Assembly: GCA_022487055.1 (NCBI GenBank)
Contig: JAKVJJ010000008.1
Span: forward strand, 1-59,870
Source of the DNA: Oscillospiraceae bacterium
GTDB lineage: Bacteria; Bacillota; Clostridia; Oscillospirales; Acutalibacteraceae
Reading direction: 5' to 3'
Length of the DNA: 59,870 bases
Shown here: piece by piece, positions 51,210 through 59,823 of the stretch
Layout of the letters: each line of letters starts with the position of its first letter
Numbering within the stretch: position 1 is the stretch's first letter
Notes under the pieces: generated by a model
What the model was told of the DNA's origin: nothing
Database searches by the model: none
The model's input: only the letters and a program-made list of their open reading frames with translations
Translations under genes and position numbers: made by a program

Positions 51210-53621
51210 TCAGGAGGTCACCAGCTTCACATTGCTGGTACCATCCGGCAAACGGGAAACGACAAGCTGTTGCTGTATGACACTCTGCAGCTCTGTCACA
51301 TGGGAAATGATTCCGACTGTCCTGCCGGATTTCTGCAGACGAAGCAGGGCCGACATGGCTGTATCCAGTGTTTCCTGGTCAAGCGAACCGAAGCCCTCAT
51401 CGATAAAGAGCGCATCCAACCGCACCGCACCGGAATAACTTTGCACCGTATCGGAAAGACCGAACGCAAGGGAGAGAGAGGCTAAGAATAACTCACCGCC
51501 GGAAAGCGTGTCCACATTTCTCTCCTTTCCGGACGCGGCATCCAGCACCGCCAAATCCAATCCGCCCAGTGCGTTTCCTCCGGCAGGCGTTTTGCTGCGC
51601 AGAAGCCGGTATCTGCCGCCGGAAAGTTCCGAAAAGAACACATTGCCGCGCGCCAGAATATCGTCCAGCATCACTCCCAAAACGAACTGCTGAATTGGCA
51701 CCTTTTGCTGTGTTTTGCCGGAAAGCAGGTCGGAAAGTCGGCGCGCTTCCTCATACTGTGTGTGCAACACTGCACCAGCCTGCTCTGCATCCCGAAGCTG
51801 CGTCAACGATTTCTGGGCATTCTGCAGACTTGCCCGCGCATGACCGGCCTGCTCCGCCAATACACCCGCCTTCTGCTGGGCAGTATCCCTCTGCCGCCGT
51901 GCAACTTTTTCATCCGGACGTTCCGTGTCCTGCGGCACATTGGGCTGTGCACGGTATTCCGTCAGTGTCAGATGATAAGCGGCCTCTGCTTTGTTGCAGT
52001 CCTCCTCCGCTTTGCTGTGCGCTTCCGTGGCGGCGGCTTCCCTGCTGTGCGCATTTTCGGCAGCACTGCGCAGAGCGGTCTCCTGTTTCGTCTGCTGAGC
52101 GGCCTCCTGCCGAAGCTGCCGCACAGTCTGTTCCAGTTCTGCCAAAGTCACACTCCCCTGCATTTGCACGGAAATTGTCTGCTCTTTGGCAAGATTTGCA
52201 GACAGTCGGCTAGTCAACTCTGTAATACGATTCCGGCAGGTTTCCGCTTCCTGTTCCGCTTTTTTGCGCCCGTCCTCCAATTCCTTCAAACGGCTGTTAT
52301 ACCGTTTCAGCTTTCTGCTGTCCTCATCCAATTTCGCCTGAAGCTGCTGCCCCCGGACAGAGGGCTGTGCCGGATGTGGATGCTGCACGGAACCACACAC
52401 CGGACAGGGACATCCGTCTGTCAGTTCTGCCGCTACCAGTGCAGCGGCATGGCTCTTTGCTTCCTGAATGATTTCATCATTCAGTGCCGTTATATCCTGA
52501 TTCAGCGCCTGCAGGCATTTGGTTCCCGTCTGCCAGTGTTCCTGCGCTGCCTGCTGTGTCTGCTGTGCCTGCTGTAGCTGAGTCTGGCTCTGCTGCAGTG
52601 CCTTTTTATCAGAAACAATTTGTCTGTGCAGAGCATCCAACTCTCTCGCAGCATTCAGCGCACTCTGCCGGGTGGCCGCCTGCTCACCAAGCTCTTTTGC
52701 ACGGGCACGGCATTCCTCAGCGTGCGGCAGCTCCGCCTGTGCTTTGGCACTTTCAGCACTGGTTGCTTTGGCACGTTCTACCGCGGCCATCAGCGCTTTT
52801 TTTGCCTGCTGCATCCGGTCAAAGGCATCTGCCGCACGCACGGCGCTGTCATAAATACCGTTGCATCGACTCAGCGTCGCCTGCGCTGCCGTTAGGGAGG
52901 TTTTCAGGGCAGCCGCCTCCTCTGTCAGGTGTGTGCATTTCTGCTCCAGTTCCGGCAAATCCCGCACTGCTTCACGAGCCAACACAGAATTCCGTTCCGC
53001 GTCATTTTGTCCTGTCTTTTCCGTCAGGTCAGACGCATAACTGCGCACCCGCTTCATCAGCCGTTCCCAGCGCTCTGTGGCAAACAATGTCTGCAGCAAA
53101 GCCGCCTTTTCCGTGGAAGTTGCCAGCAGAAGTTTCAGAAAATCACCCTGCGGCAGGACAACTACCTGTGAAAACTGTTTGCAGGTTAATCCAAGAAGCT
53201 GCTCTGCCTGCCGTGTTACCGGCTGAGCGGAACCACTGCATAAAAGTTCCCACTCCCCTTGCGGATTTTTCCGGTAACATTCATGCGTTTCCCGTTCCCG
53301 CACCGCATCCGTTCGTTTTGAATAATACTCCTGCAGGCTGCGAAACCATTTATATTCCGCACCACAATAAGCAAATTCGAATTCCACCAGCGTTTCATCT
53401 TCCAATTTGGCGGAAAGGCTGCGCATTTCCTTCCATTTGCGTAGTTCTCCGGTTGAGCTGCAGTAAAGTGCAAAGCACATGGCATCCAAAATGGTGGTCT
53501 TGCCACCGCCCGTCGCGCCGGTAATTAAAAACAGCGGATGTTCCCCAAATTGTGTAAAATCAATTTTGGTCTCATGCAGATAGGAGCCAAATGCTTTCAT
53601 GCGCAGGCGCAGCGGTTTCAT
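51210..53621 (-). CDS. sbcC: SbcC-like exonuclease ATPase subunit (short form)
   Basis: An 803-residue ATPase of the SMC/Rad50 group that works with SbcD to open hairpin and blocked DNA ends. Walker A is GATGGGKTTILDAM (near 35-45). Long coiled-coil arms flank the zinc hook CPCPVCG at about residue 400. The signature LSGGELFLASLSLAFG and Walker B LDALFIDEGFG sit at the C-terminus. The arms are shorter than in E. coli or Bacillus SbcC (over 1000 residues), yet both ATPase halves and the hook are intact. Its ATG overlaps the sbcD stop by 4 bases. Confidence 0.94.
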   Translation of the reverse strand: MKPLRLRMKAFGSYLHETKIDFTQFGEHPLFLITGATGGGKTTILDAMCFALYCSSTGELRKWKEMRSLSAKLEDETLVEFEFAYCGAEYKWFRSLQEYYSKRTDAVRERETHECYRKNPQGEWELLCSGSAQPVTRQAEQLLGLTCKQFSQVVVLPQGDFLKLLLATSTEKAALLQTLFATERWERLMKRVRSYASDLTEKTGQNDAERNSVLAREAVRDLPELEQKCTHLTEEAAALKTSLTAAQATLSRCNGIYDSAVRAADAFDRMQQAKKALMAAVERAKATSAESAKAQAELPHAEECRARAKELGEQAATRQSALNAARELDALHRQIVSDKKALQQSQTQLQQAQQTQQAAQEHWQTGTKCLQALNQDITALNDEIIQEAKSHAAALVAAELTDGCPCPVCGSVQHPHPAQPSVRGQQLQAKLDEDSRKLKRYNSRLKELEDGRKKAEQEAETCRNRITELTSRLSANLAKEQTISVQMQGSVTLAELEQTVRQLRQEAAQQTKQETALRSAAENAHSREAAATEAHSKAEEDCNKAEAAYHLTLTEYRAQPNVPQDTERPDEKVARRQRDTAQQKAGVLAEQAGHARASLQNAQKSLTQLRDAEQAGAVLHTQYEEARRLSDLLSGKTQQKVPIQQFVLGVMLDDILARGNVFFSELSGGRYRLLRSKTPAGGNALGGLDLAVLDAASGKERNVDTLSGGELFLASLSLAFGLSDTVQSYSGAVRLDALFIDEGFGSLDQETLDTAMSALLRLQKSGRTVGIISHVTELQSVIQQQLVVSRLPDGTSNVKLVTS

Positions 53622-54754
53622 GCTTCTTCCTCCTCTTTCATCATTTTGTGGAACAAAGCCAGATCCTCTTTCGTCGGTTCTGTTCCACAGACCTGCTTTA
53701 AGAAAGCAGAAAAGACCTGTTCATCGCTCACCCGGTGCTGCCGCATCTCCCGCCGGAAGCTATCGTCTTCCTCATTGCCGCCGAAAAGCAAAAATTCGCT
53801 GGAAACGCCCAGCAGGTTCGGATAATAAGGACTGAGGCGGTCAACCGGCTGATAAATCGGACACGCATCCGTCAGCTTTGCCAGCAGATAATCGTCGCTG
53901 GGGTGCATCTGCGCATTTGCAAGCAGTTCCTCAAATTTTCCGGTCAGCACCCGAACATCGTGCGGCGGCTGAATGGGCAGCAGTTCCGTTTGAACATCCT
54001 CTGCATTCACAGTCACCATAACCGCACTTTTTTTCTGTCCGGCTTCATCAAAACTGTACTTCAGCGGCGAACCGGAATAGCGCCCACATCCGGCTTTCTG
54101 TGCGCCGTGCAGATGCCCAAGCGCCACATAATCAAACGGTGCAAAGCAGTCCAGCCCAACCTGACTGCTGCCGCCGACAAATGCGGGGCTCTCGCTGGCA
54201 CCCACTTGTCCGCCTGCTGCAAAACAATGTGTGACCAAAATATTCTTCACTGCCGGATTCGGCTTCACTTGTGCCAGCAGTGCCCGAAATGCCTCATCCA
54301 TCGTTCGGGGACCGTTCTCCTCTTGATGCAGTGTCTCTCTGGCAGTGGCAGCATCGCAAAAGGGCAGCAGATAGAAGCAGAGCGCGCCGTCTTTAGTGGA
54401 AATCGTATAGGGATTCAGCAAATCCTCCGGTTTTGTCGCCAGCACCACTCCTTGTTTTCTCAGCAAAGCGGTGCCAAGGGACATTCTCTGCGCACTGTCA
54501 TGGTTGCCGGTGACAGCTATCAGCGGGATTTCAAGCTGTGCAAGTTGATTTAAGAAGGCATTAAAAAGCACCACTGCTTCCACCGGAGGCACCTGCCGGT
54601 CAAAGATATCCCCCGCCACCACCAGTGCATCCGGCCTTTCACACTCCAGCAGCGGCAAAAGCCATTGCTGAAGAAACCACGTCTGCTCTTCCATCATGCT
54701 GCGCCCATAAAGCGCTTTGCCAAGGTGCCAGTCGGCTGTATGCAGAAATTTCAT
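53618..54754 (-). CDS. sbcD: SbcD exonuclease subunit
   Basis: A 378-residue calcineurin-like nuclease of the SbcCD complex. Metal ligands are in LHTADWHLGKAL (D8, H10), VVAGDIFDRQVPP, VTGNHDSAQRM and the later HLHGAQ. The ATG at 54754 follows AAGGAG. It precedes sbcC with a 4-base overlap, the conserved order. A divergent carboxypeptidase gene lies upstream; no clear promoter was picked in the 163-base gap. Confidence 0.95.
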   Translation of the reverse strand: MKFLHTADWHLGKALYGRSMMEEQTWFLQQWLLPLLECERPDALVVAGDIFDRQVPPVEAVVLFNAFLNQLAQLEIPLIAVTGNHDSAQRMSLGTALLRKQGVVLATKPEDLLNPYTISTKDGALCFYLLPFCDAATARETLHQEENGPRTMDEAFRALLAQVKPNPAVKNILVTHCFAAGGQVGASESPAFVGGSSQVGLDCFAPFDYVALGHLHGAQKAGCGRYSGSPLKYSFDEAGQKKSAVMVTVNAEDVQTELLPIQPPHDVRVLTGKFEELLANAQMHPSDDYLLAKLTDACPIYQPVDRLSPYYPNLLGVSSEFLLFGGNEEDDSFRREMRQHRVSDEQVFSAFLKQVCGTEPTKEDLALFHKMMKEEEEA

Positions 54755-54917
54755 CGTGCACTCCTTCTCTGCTCCCCGGCATCCGCACAAAAAAAGCAGT
54801 GGTTTCCGTCTTTCTTTTTCAGCAGATTGCTGGTATACTGGAGTAGACATAATTTTTAATACAAAATACCGAATTCGATTTCGGTTTCTATTTTAACATA
54901 GCGGAGGAAACATTTCC

Positions 54918-56312
54918 ATGAAAAAGCATTTTTTCGCTTTACTCTTGGCATTCACTGTGGCACTATCCGGATGTCTGCCTGTCCACGCAGCCGCCTCCGG
55001 TGCTGCTTCTCAAGCCTCATCTCTTGCCAGTCAGCCCGTCATGTCAGCTCAGGGCGGCAGCCTTTTTAAGCCGGACTTTACACTGAATTCCAAAGCAGCA
55101 GAACTGGTCAATCTGGACACGGACACCACTGTCTTTTCACAGAATGCTGACCAACGAATGTATCCGGCATCCACAACCAAAATTATGACTTTTATCATCG
55201 TAATGGAGCATGTTAAAAATGTGGATAAGGAAACTGCCACTTACTCTGAAAAAGAAAAGAAAATGATAGACGGCACCGGCAGTTCCAATGCCGGCATAAA
55301 GTTGGGTGAAAAATTCAGCATTCATCAGCTTCTGTATGCCATGATGGTTCCTTCCGGCAATGACGCCGCTTTGATGCTGGCAGACCATGTCGGCGGCGGT
55401 GACATCAACAAATTTGTCGATATGATGAATCAGAAAGCCAAGGCGCTTGGCTGTACGGGCACACATTTTGTTAATCCAAACGGTCTGCATGACCCCAACC
55501 ACTATACCACCGCGCATGACCTTTCCCTGATTGCTAAATATGCACTGACGTTAAATTACTTCATTGAAGTAACCAACACAACCGTTTATAATCTGACACC
55601 GCTGAATATGCCCAATACTACCCGGCAGCTCACCACAACCAATTATATGATTGACCGCGGTGCACAGGGCGGATATTACTATAATCCTTATGTGAAAGGC
55701 ATTAAGACTGGCCACACAGATGAATCTGGCCGCTGTCTGGTTTCCACGGCGGTATTTGGCGGGCGCACGTACCTGTGTGTACTGATGGGTGCCTCCACCA
55801 AAACCGCTGAATTTGGTGAAATGATTGATACCACAAAACTTTATCGCTGGATATACAGCAACTTTAATCTGGTGCAAATTGCCGCGGCAAATAAGCCAAT
55901 GTGGGAAGTACCGCTGAAGTACGCATGGAATCGTGATTCAATTGTCCTCTGCCCGGAAAATGACGTAACTGCCGTTCTGCCGGAAGGTGTGAGTGCAAAC
56001 AGTGTGGAGGTTACACCAAATGTACCCGCCGCAGTGGAAGCCCCCGTGCAAAAAGGGCAGGTCGTCGGCACGGCTACCCTGACCTATGCAAAGCAAAAAC
56101 TTGCCACGGTGCGGCTGGTTGCCAACGAAACGGTTAACCGCAGTGAACTGGTGCATTCCGCCAACACAGCAAAAGAAATTGTCACTGCGCCATGGTTCAT
56201 TGCCATTGCAGTCGTGATTATTATACTTCTTGCGGTTTATGTGGTATTGGCACTTTTTTATAATCGTCGAAAACAAAATATGCGCCGTGTAAAGAAGTAC
56301 AGGCGCTTTTAA
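54918..56312 (+). CDS. D-alanyl-D-alanine carboxypeptidase (DacF/PBP5 type)
   Basis: A 464-residue low-molecular-weight penicillin-binding protein that trims the last D-Ala of peptidoglycan stems. The active-site motifs are STTK (S85, K88), SGN (S146) and IKTGHT (KTG near 263). A signal sequence (1-24) ends in AHAA-like HAAA; it also contains LSGC, which looks like a lipobox. A C-terminal hydrophobic helix (about 430-452) and a basic tail anchor the enzyme to the membrane, unlike the amphipathic anchor of PBP5. Monocistronic, with AGCGGAGG ahead of the ATG and a terminator after it. Confidence 0.92.
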   Translation: MKKHFFALLLAFTVALSGCLPVHAAASGAASQASSLASQPVMSAQGGSLFKPDFTLNSKAAELVNLDTDTTVFSQNADQRMYPASTTKIMTFIIVMEHVKNVDKETATYSEKEKKMIDGTGSSNAGIKLGEKFSIHQLLYAMMVPSGNDAALMLADHVGGGDINKFVDMMNQKAKALGCTGTHFVNPNGLHDPNHYTTAHDLSLIAKYALTLNYFIEVTNTTVYNLTPLNMPNTTRQLTTTNYMIDRGAQGGYYYNPYVKGIKTGHTDESGRCLVSTAVFGGRTYLCVLMGASTKTAEFGEMIDTTKLYRWIYSNFNLVQIAAANKPMWEVPLKYAWNRDSIVLCPENDVTAVLPEGVSANSVEVTPNVPAAVEAPVQKGQVVGTATLTYAKQKLATVRLVANETVNRSELVHSANTAKEIVTAPWFIAIAVVIIILLAVYVVLALFYNRRKQNMRRVKKYRRF

Positions 56313-56322
56313 GTAAACAGCC

Positions 56323-56358
56323 AAAAGGCAGCCGAGATATTTTTTCGGCTGCCTTTTA
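56323..56358 (+). terminator. Terminator of the carboxypeptidase gene
   Basis: AAAAGGCAGCCGA and TCGGCTGCCTTTT form a perfect 13-bp stem with a short T-rich loop. Confidence 0.9.
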
Positions 56359-56372
56359 TACAAATATGCATA

Positions 56373-56404
56373 CAAAAAAGGACACCCCAATGGGATGCCC
56401 TTTT
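56373..56404 (-). terminator. Terminator of the ribosomal protein operon after rplL
   Basis: On the minus strand GGGCATCCC and GGGGTGTCC pair (two G:U) around a short loop, followed by TTTTTT. Confidence 0.82.
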
Positions 56405-56421
56405 ATTTTCAGAGGTGAAAC

Positions 56422-56808
56422 TTACTTCAGTTCGACTTCTGCGCCTGCGTCAACCAGTTTCTTCTGCAGAGCATCAGCGTCGTCCTTGGAGAGGCCTTCC
56501 TTGATAGCCTTCGGTGCGCCATCGACCAAAGCCTTTGCTTCCTTCAGGCCCAGACCAGTTGCATCGCGGACAATCTTGATAACCGGAATCTTGTTGCCGC
56601 CAGCGGACTTCAAGACGACATCAAAAGCGGTCTTTTCCTCAGCAACCGGAGCAGCAGCCGGAGCAGCAGCAACAGCAACAGGAGCAGCAGCGGACACACC
56701 GAACTCGTCCTCCAGTGCCTTAACCAATTCGGACAGCTCCAGCACGGACAGAGCTTTTACATCTTCAACGAGCTTTTCAACTTTCTCAGACATATTTGTT
56801 ACCTCCAA
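56422..56808 (-). CDS. rplL: 50S ribosomal protein L7/L12
   Basis: A 128-residue stalk protein that recruits translation GTPases. It has an N-terminal dimerisation helix region (1-35, [20 protein letters not shown]), an Ala/Pro-rich hinge (38-58), and a C-terminal domain with [26 protein letters not shown] precedes the ATG. It follows rplJ by 43 bases in the standard order. Confidence 0.98.
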   Translation of the reverse strand: MEVTNMSEKVEKLVEDVKALSVLELSELVKALEDEFGVSAAAPVAVAAAPAAAPVAEEKTAFDVVLKSAGGNKIPVIKIVRDATGLGLKEAKALVDGAPKAIKEGLSKDDADALQKKLVDAGAEVELK

Positions 56809-56851
56809 ATCAAATCATTCAAATTCATTTTTATGACCAAAAACCGGGATT

Positions 56852-57388
56852 TTACGCCTGTACAGCAGACTGCTTCTCAGCAATCGCATTAAGCGCAACT
56901 ACCAAACCTTTGATGGTACCGTTCAGCACAGTGACCAAGCCGGTAATGGGAGCATTCAAGCCGCTCAGAACCTGAGCAACCAGAACCTCTTTGCTCGGCA
57001 GTTTTGCAAGGCTGTCAATGGATGTAGCATCCACAGCAGCACCGTCGAGGAAGCCGCCCTTAATCTTAAATGTGTCGTTGCTTTTGGCATAGCCTGCCAA
57101 AACCTTAGCAGCGCTCACATAATCCGCGCCTGTGGCAATGGCAGTAGCACCCTCTAGCAGAGAGTCAAGGCCCTCCACTCCAGCATCAGCCAGTGCACGC
57201 TTCAGCAGGGTATTCTTAACAACTTTGTAAGAATCACCGCCATCACGCATTTCCTTACGCAGCTTTGTGTCATCTGCAACGGAAATTCCCTCGTAATCAA
57301 CCAGAATACCGACATTGGCACTCTTGATTTCATCCGCAAGGGCAACAACTGCCTTTTTCTTTTCGTCTAAAATCTTCTTGCTTGGCAA
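56852..57388 (-). CDS. rplJ: 50S ribosomal protein L10
   Basis: A 178-residue stalk base protein that carries L12 dimers. The likely start is TTG at 57388 (read as MPSKKILDEKK), nine bases after GGAGG; no suitable ATG is near. DYEGISVADDTKLR and VKNTLLKRAL are typical L10 segments, and the C-terminal helix binds L12. An autoregulatory leader lies directly upstream. Confidence 0.97.
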   Translation of the reverse strand: MPSKKILDEKKKAVVALADEIKSANVGILVDYEGISVADDTKLRKEMRDGGDSYKVVKNTLLKRALADAGVEGLDSLLEGATAIATGADYVSAAKVLAGYAKSNDTFKIKGGFLDGAAVDATSIDSLAKLPSKEVLVAQVLSGLNAPITGLVTVLNGTIKGLVVALNAIAEKQSAVQA

Positions 57389-57429
57389 ATGGTTTCACCT
57401 CCATTGAACCGATTGTACCCAATTACAAC

Positions 57430-57556
57430 AAAAAGCCTTTCCCGCATAAACCGCAGGAAAGGCAAAAGTAAGCACTCTTTAAAGTGAAGCTCTTGCTTTC
57501 CTCGGCAGGCGGGAGAATCCCTTTGCGCAACTTGCACCTGCTGTCTTAGGACAGCA
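57430..57556 (-). ncRNA. L10 leader (ribosomal protein L10-L12 autoregulation)
   Basis: The transcript begins near 57555. It contains CTGTCCTAAGACAGCAGGTG, matching the conserved L10-binding region of Firmicutes L10 leaders. It ends in a terminator-like hairpin: GCCTTTCCTGCGG and CCGC...GGAAAGGC (57463-57434), followed by TTTTTGTT. L10 binding is expected to favour termination before rplJ. The family is recognised by pattern. Confidence 0.88.
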
Positions 57557-57561
57557 TATAT

Positions 57562-57590
57562 ACTATAACATACAGCAAACTGCATGTCAA
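57562..57590 (-). promoter_or_regulatory. Promoter of the rplJ-rplL unit
   Basis: TTGACA (57590-57585), 17-base spacer, TATAGT (57567-57562) on the minus strand. It lies between rplA and rplJ and allows separate control of the stalk proteins. Confidence 0.9.
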
Positions 57591-57605
57591 GCGCCCTGTA
57601 AAAAA

Positions 57606-58298
57606 TCAGGCGCCAAATTTGTTTGTGTTCACATGGACGCCGGGGCCCATGGTCGCTGCAACAACGCAGGAACGGATATACTGGCCCTTTGCTGCTGCCG
57701 GCTTTGCCTTTGCGATTGCTTCCATCAAAGTATTGAAGTTCTCAGTGAGCTTCTCATCGCCAAAGGAAACACGGCCGATAATACAGTGGATGATGTTGGA
57801 TTTATCAAGACGATACTCAATCTTACCGGCTTTTGCTTCCTTCACAGCCTTGCCCATTTCACGGGTAACTGTGCCAGCCTTCGGGTTAGGCATCAGGCCG
57901 CGAGGCCCGAGAATTTTACCCAAACGGCCAACAACACCCATCATGTCAGGGGTGGTGATGACAACATCGAAGTCCATCCAGCCGGACTGAATCTTCTGTG
58001 CCATGTCTTCTGCACCGACAAAGTCCGCACCGGCCTCCTGGGCCTCTTTTGCGGCGTCACCCTTGCAGATTGCCAGCACACGCACTTTTTTGCCAGTGCC
58101 GTTTGGCAGCACCAGAGCGCCACGAACCTGCTGGTCTGCATGGCGGCTGTCAACACCCAGTCTTACATGGATTTCGACAGTTTCATCGAATTTAGCTGTG
58201 CCGGTCTTTATGACAAGGCCCAGCGCTTCTTGTGGATCATAAGATTTGGAACGGTCGAGCAGCTTCGCGCCGTCGACGTATTTTTTACCATGTTTCAT
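57606..58298 (-). CDS. rplA: 50S ribosomal protein L1
   Basis: A 230-residue protein of the L1 stalk that moves the E-site tRNA. The start [20 protein letters not shown] and [21 protein letters not shown] are diagnostic. GGAGG-type site precedes the ATG at 58298. It is 61 bases downstream of rplK. Confidence 0.98.
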   Translation of the reverse strand: MKHGKKYVDGAKLLDRSKSYDPQEALGLVIKTGTAKFDETVEIHVRLGVDSRHADQQVRGALVLPNGTGKKVRVLAICKGDAAKEAQEAGADFVGAEDMAQKIQSGWMDFDVVITTPDMMGVVGRLGKILGPRGLMPNPKAGTVTREMGKAVKEAKAGKIEYRLDKSNIIHCIIGRVSFGDEKLTENFNTLMEAIAKAKPAAAKGQYIRSCVVAATMGPGVHVNTNKFGA

Positions 58299-58359
58299 TG
58301 GTTATCCTCCCTGTAAAGTGGTAAATACGGATGATTAGTTCCTCCCACCACGGGTAACG

Positions 58360-58785
58360 TCAGTCAGCGACTTCGATACCCATGCTGCGGGCAGTACCAG
58401 CAATCATGCTCATAGCAGATTCCACGGTAGCAGCATTCAGGTCGGGCATCTTCTGCTCAGCAATTTGTTTGACCTGTTCCTTGGTGATTTTTGCAACCTT
58501 GGTCTTATTCGGTTCACCGGAAGCCTTATCAATACCACAGGCCTTTTTAATCAGGACAGCAGCAGGCGGGGTCTTGGTGATGAATGTGAAGGAGCGGTCT
58601 GCATAGACCGTGATGATGACAGGAATGATAAGCCCTGCATCCTTCTTCGTGCGTTCATTAAATTCCTTTGTGAACGCCATGATATTTACACCGTGCTGAC
58701 CGAGAGCCGGTCCAACAGGTGGTGCCGGGGTTGCCTTGCCGGCAGGTATCTGGAGCTTAATATAACCAGTAACCTTCTGAGCCAT
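58360..58785 (-). CDS. rplK: 50S ribosomal protein L11
   Basis: A 141-residue protein of the GTPase-associated centre. It opens [18 protein letters not shown], with the proline-rich linker [17 protein letters not shown] and the C-terminal KIGMEV-type end (RSMGIEVAD). The ATG at 58785 follows GGAGGTG; an in-frame extension upstream is rejected. L11 is the substrate of PrmA, encoded at 31.9 kb. Confidence 0.98.
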   Translation of the reverse strand: MAQKVTGYIKLQIPAGKATPAPPVGPALGQHGVNIMAFTKEFNERTKKDAGLIIPVIITVYADRSFTFITKTPPAAVLIKKACGIDKASGEPNKTKVAKITKEQVKQIAEQKMPDLNAATVESAMSMIAGTARSMGIEVAD

Positions 58786-58818
58786 TGTAATTGCACCTCC
58801 AAAATTTGTGGTAAAAGC

Positions 58819-58874
58819 GGAGCACACCGGGAAGCAGAATTTGGTGTGCTCCTCCCACGGGGGCTAATGCCCCC
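58819..58874 (-). other. Two stem-loops between nusG and rplK
   Basis: GGGGGC-TAAT-GCCCCC-type hairpin (58859-58874) and a perfect 10-bp inverted repeat GGAGCACACC/GGTGTGCTCC (58819-58828 with 58843-58852) lie in the 151-base gap. Neither has a T run, so they are not terminators. A leader or protein-binding role for the L11-L1 message is possible. Confidence 0.5.
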
Positions 58875-58936
58875 TTATCCAGCGGTTGCCCGCGGAATGT
58901 TCCTTTTTTGTGCCGGGTGTGACCTTTGGCAGTGGA

Positions 58937-59461
58937 TCACTCCATTGGTTCTGCCTGATCCAACTCCAGCTCCACAGGAGTTTCACGGCCAAACATATTG
59001 ATGGTGACACGAACGCGGTCTTTCTCCAAATCGATGTTCTCCACTGTGCCGACAAAGCCGTCAAACGGCCCGTCCACGATATTGACGGAGTCACCCACCT
59101 GATAGGAAACCTCCACGCTCTTTTTCTCCACACCGAGCTTCTGCACTTCCTCATCGGTCAGCGGCAGAGGCTTGGTGTTGTCCGGGCCGACAAATCCGGT
59201 GCAGCCGCGGATATTTCGCACGACATACCAGGATTCATTGGTCAACACCATCTTTACAAACACATAGCCAGGGAAAATTTTTCGCTCGACTTCACGTGTT
59301 TTGTTGTCCTTCACTTCTGTGACTTTCTCTGTCGGAACCAAAATATCCGGGATTAAATCCTGCATACTGCGGTTTTCAACTGTCTTGGCCAAGGTTGAAG
59401 CAACCTTGTTTTCATAGCCGGAGTAGGTATGCACAACATACCAACGTGCTTCTTCAGCCAT
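58937..59461 (-). CDS. nusG: Transcription termination/antitermination factor NusG
   Basis: A 174-residue NusG with the NGN domain (RWYVVHTYSGYENKVA, then FPGYVFVKM) and a C-terminal KOW domain (VGDSVNIVDGPFDGFVGTV). The ATG at 59461 has GAGG at seven bases; an ATG two codons upstream is too close to that site. It couples RNA polymerase to ribosomes or Rho. Confidence 0.97.
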   Translation of the reverse strand: MAEEARWYVVHTYSGYENKVASTLAKTVENRSMQDLIPDILVPTEKVTEVKDNKTREVERKIFPGYVFVKMVLTNESWYVVRNIRGCTGFVGPDNTKPLPLTDEEVQKLGVEKKSVEVSYQVGDSVNIVDGPFDGFVGTVENIDLEKDRVRVTINMFGRETPVELELDQAEPME

Positions 59462-59482
59462 TGTCATACCTCACTTCTTTCA

Positions 59483-59803
59483 TCATACTGCGACATTCAT
59501 AAACTGATGCAGCAGATGTGTGAACGCCTCATCCAAGCCGAACACACATACACCCACAACCGCAATCATCATGACAACCACACCCACGTTTTTCCATACA
59601 TCGTGCGGGGTAGGCCAGACAATCTTTTTGACTTCAGCTTTCAGGTCATGAAAGAAGCGGGAAATCTTCTGGGATTTCTTCTCTTTTTTCTCAGCCTTAT
59701 TCACGTCTTTTGCGGCAGTCTTGTCGGACATTTTGTCAGCTTTCTTAGCGGCTTTTTCGCCGTCCGGCGTTTTGGCACCAGACTTCTTGACCTTATCAGC
59801 CAT
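59483..59803 (-). CDS. secE: Preprotein translocase subunit SecE
   Basis: A 106-residue subunit of the SecYEG channel. A Lys/Ala-rich N-terminal tail (1-47) precedes the conserved FFHDLKAEVKKIVWPTP block and one membrane helix (about 72-92). The single-helix form is standard in Firmicutes, though the long basic tail is more extended than in Bacillus (about 60 residues total). GGAGGG precedes the ATG. Confidence 0.96.
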   Translation of the reverse strand: MADKVKKSGAKTPDGEKAAKKADKMSDKTAAKDVNKAEKKEKKSQKISRFFHDLKAEVKKIVWPTPHDVWKNVGVVVMMIAVVGVCVFGLDEAFTHLLHQFMNVAV

Positions 59804-59823
59804 CTGCTGTCCCTCCGTCCGAA

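Noticed and set aside
54870-54890. ACCGAA/TTCGGT repeat upstream of the carboxypeptidase gene as an operator
   Set aside because: Short six-base arms in A/T-rich DNA with no regulator nearby and no second copy; could be chance.
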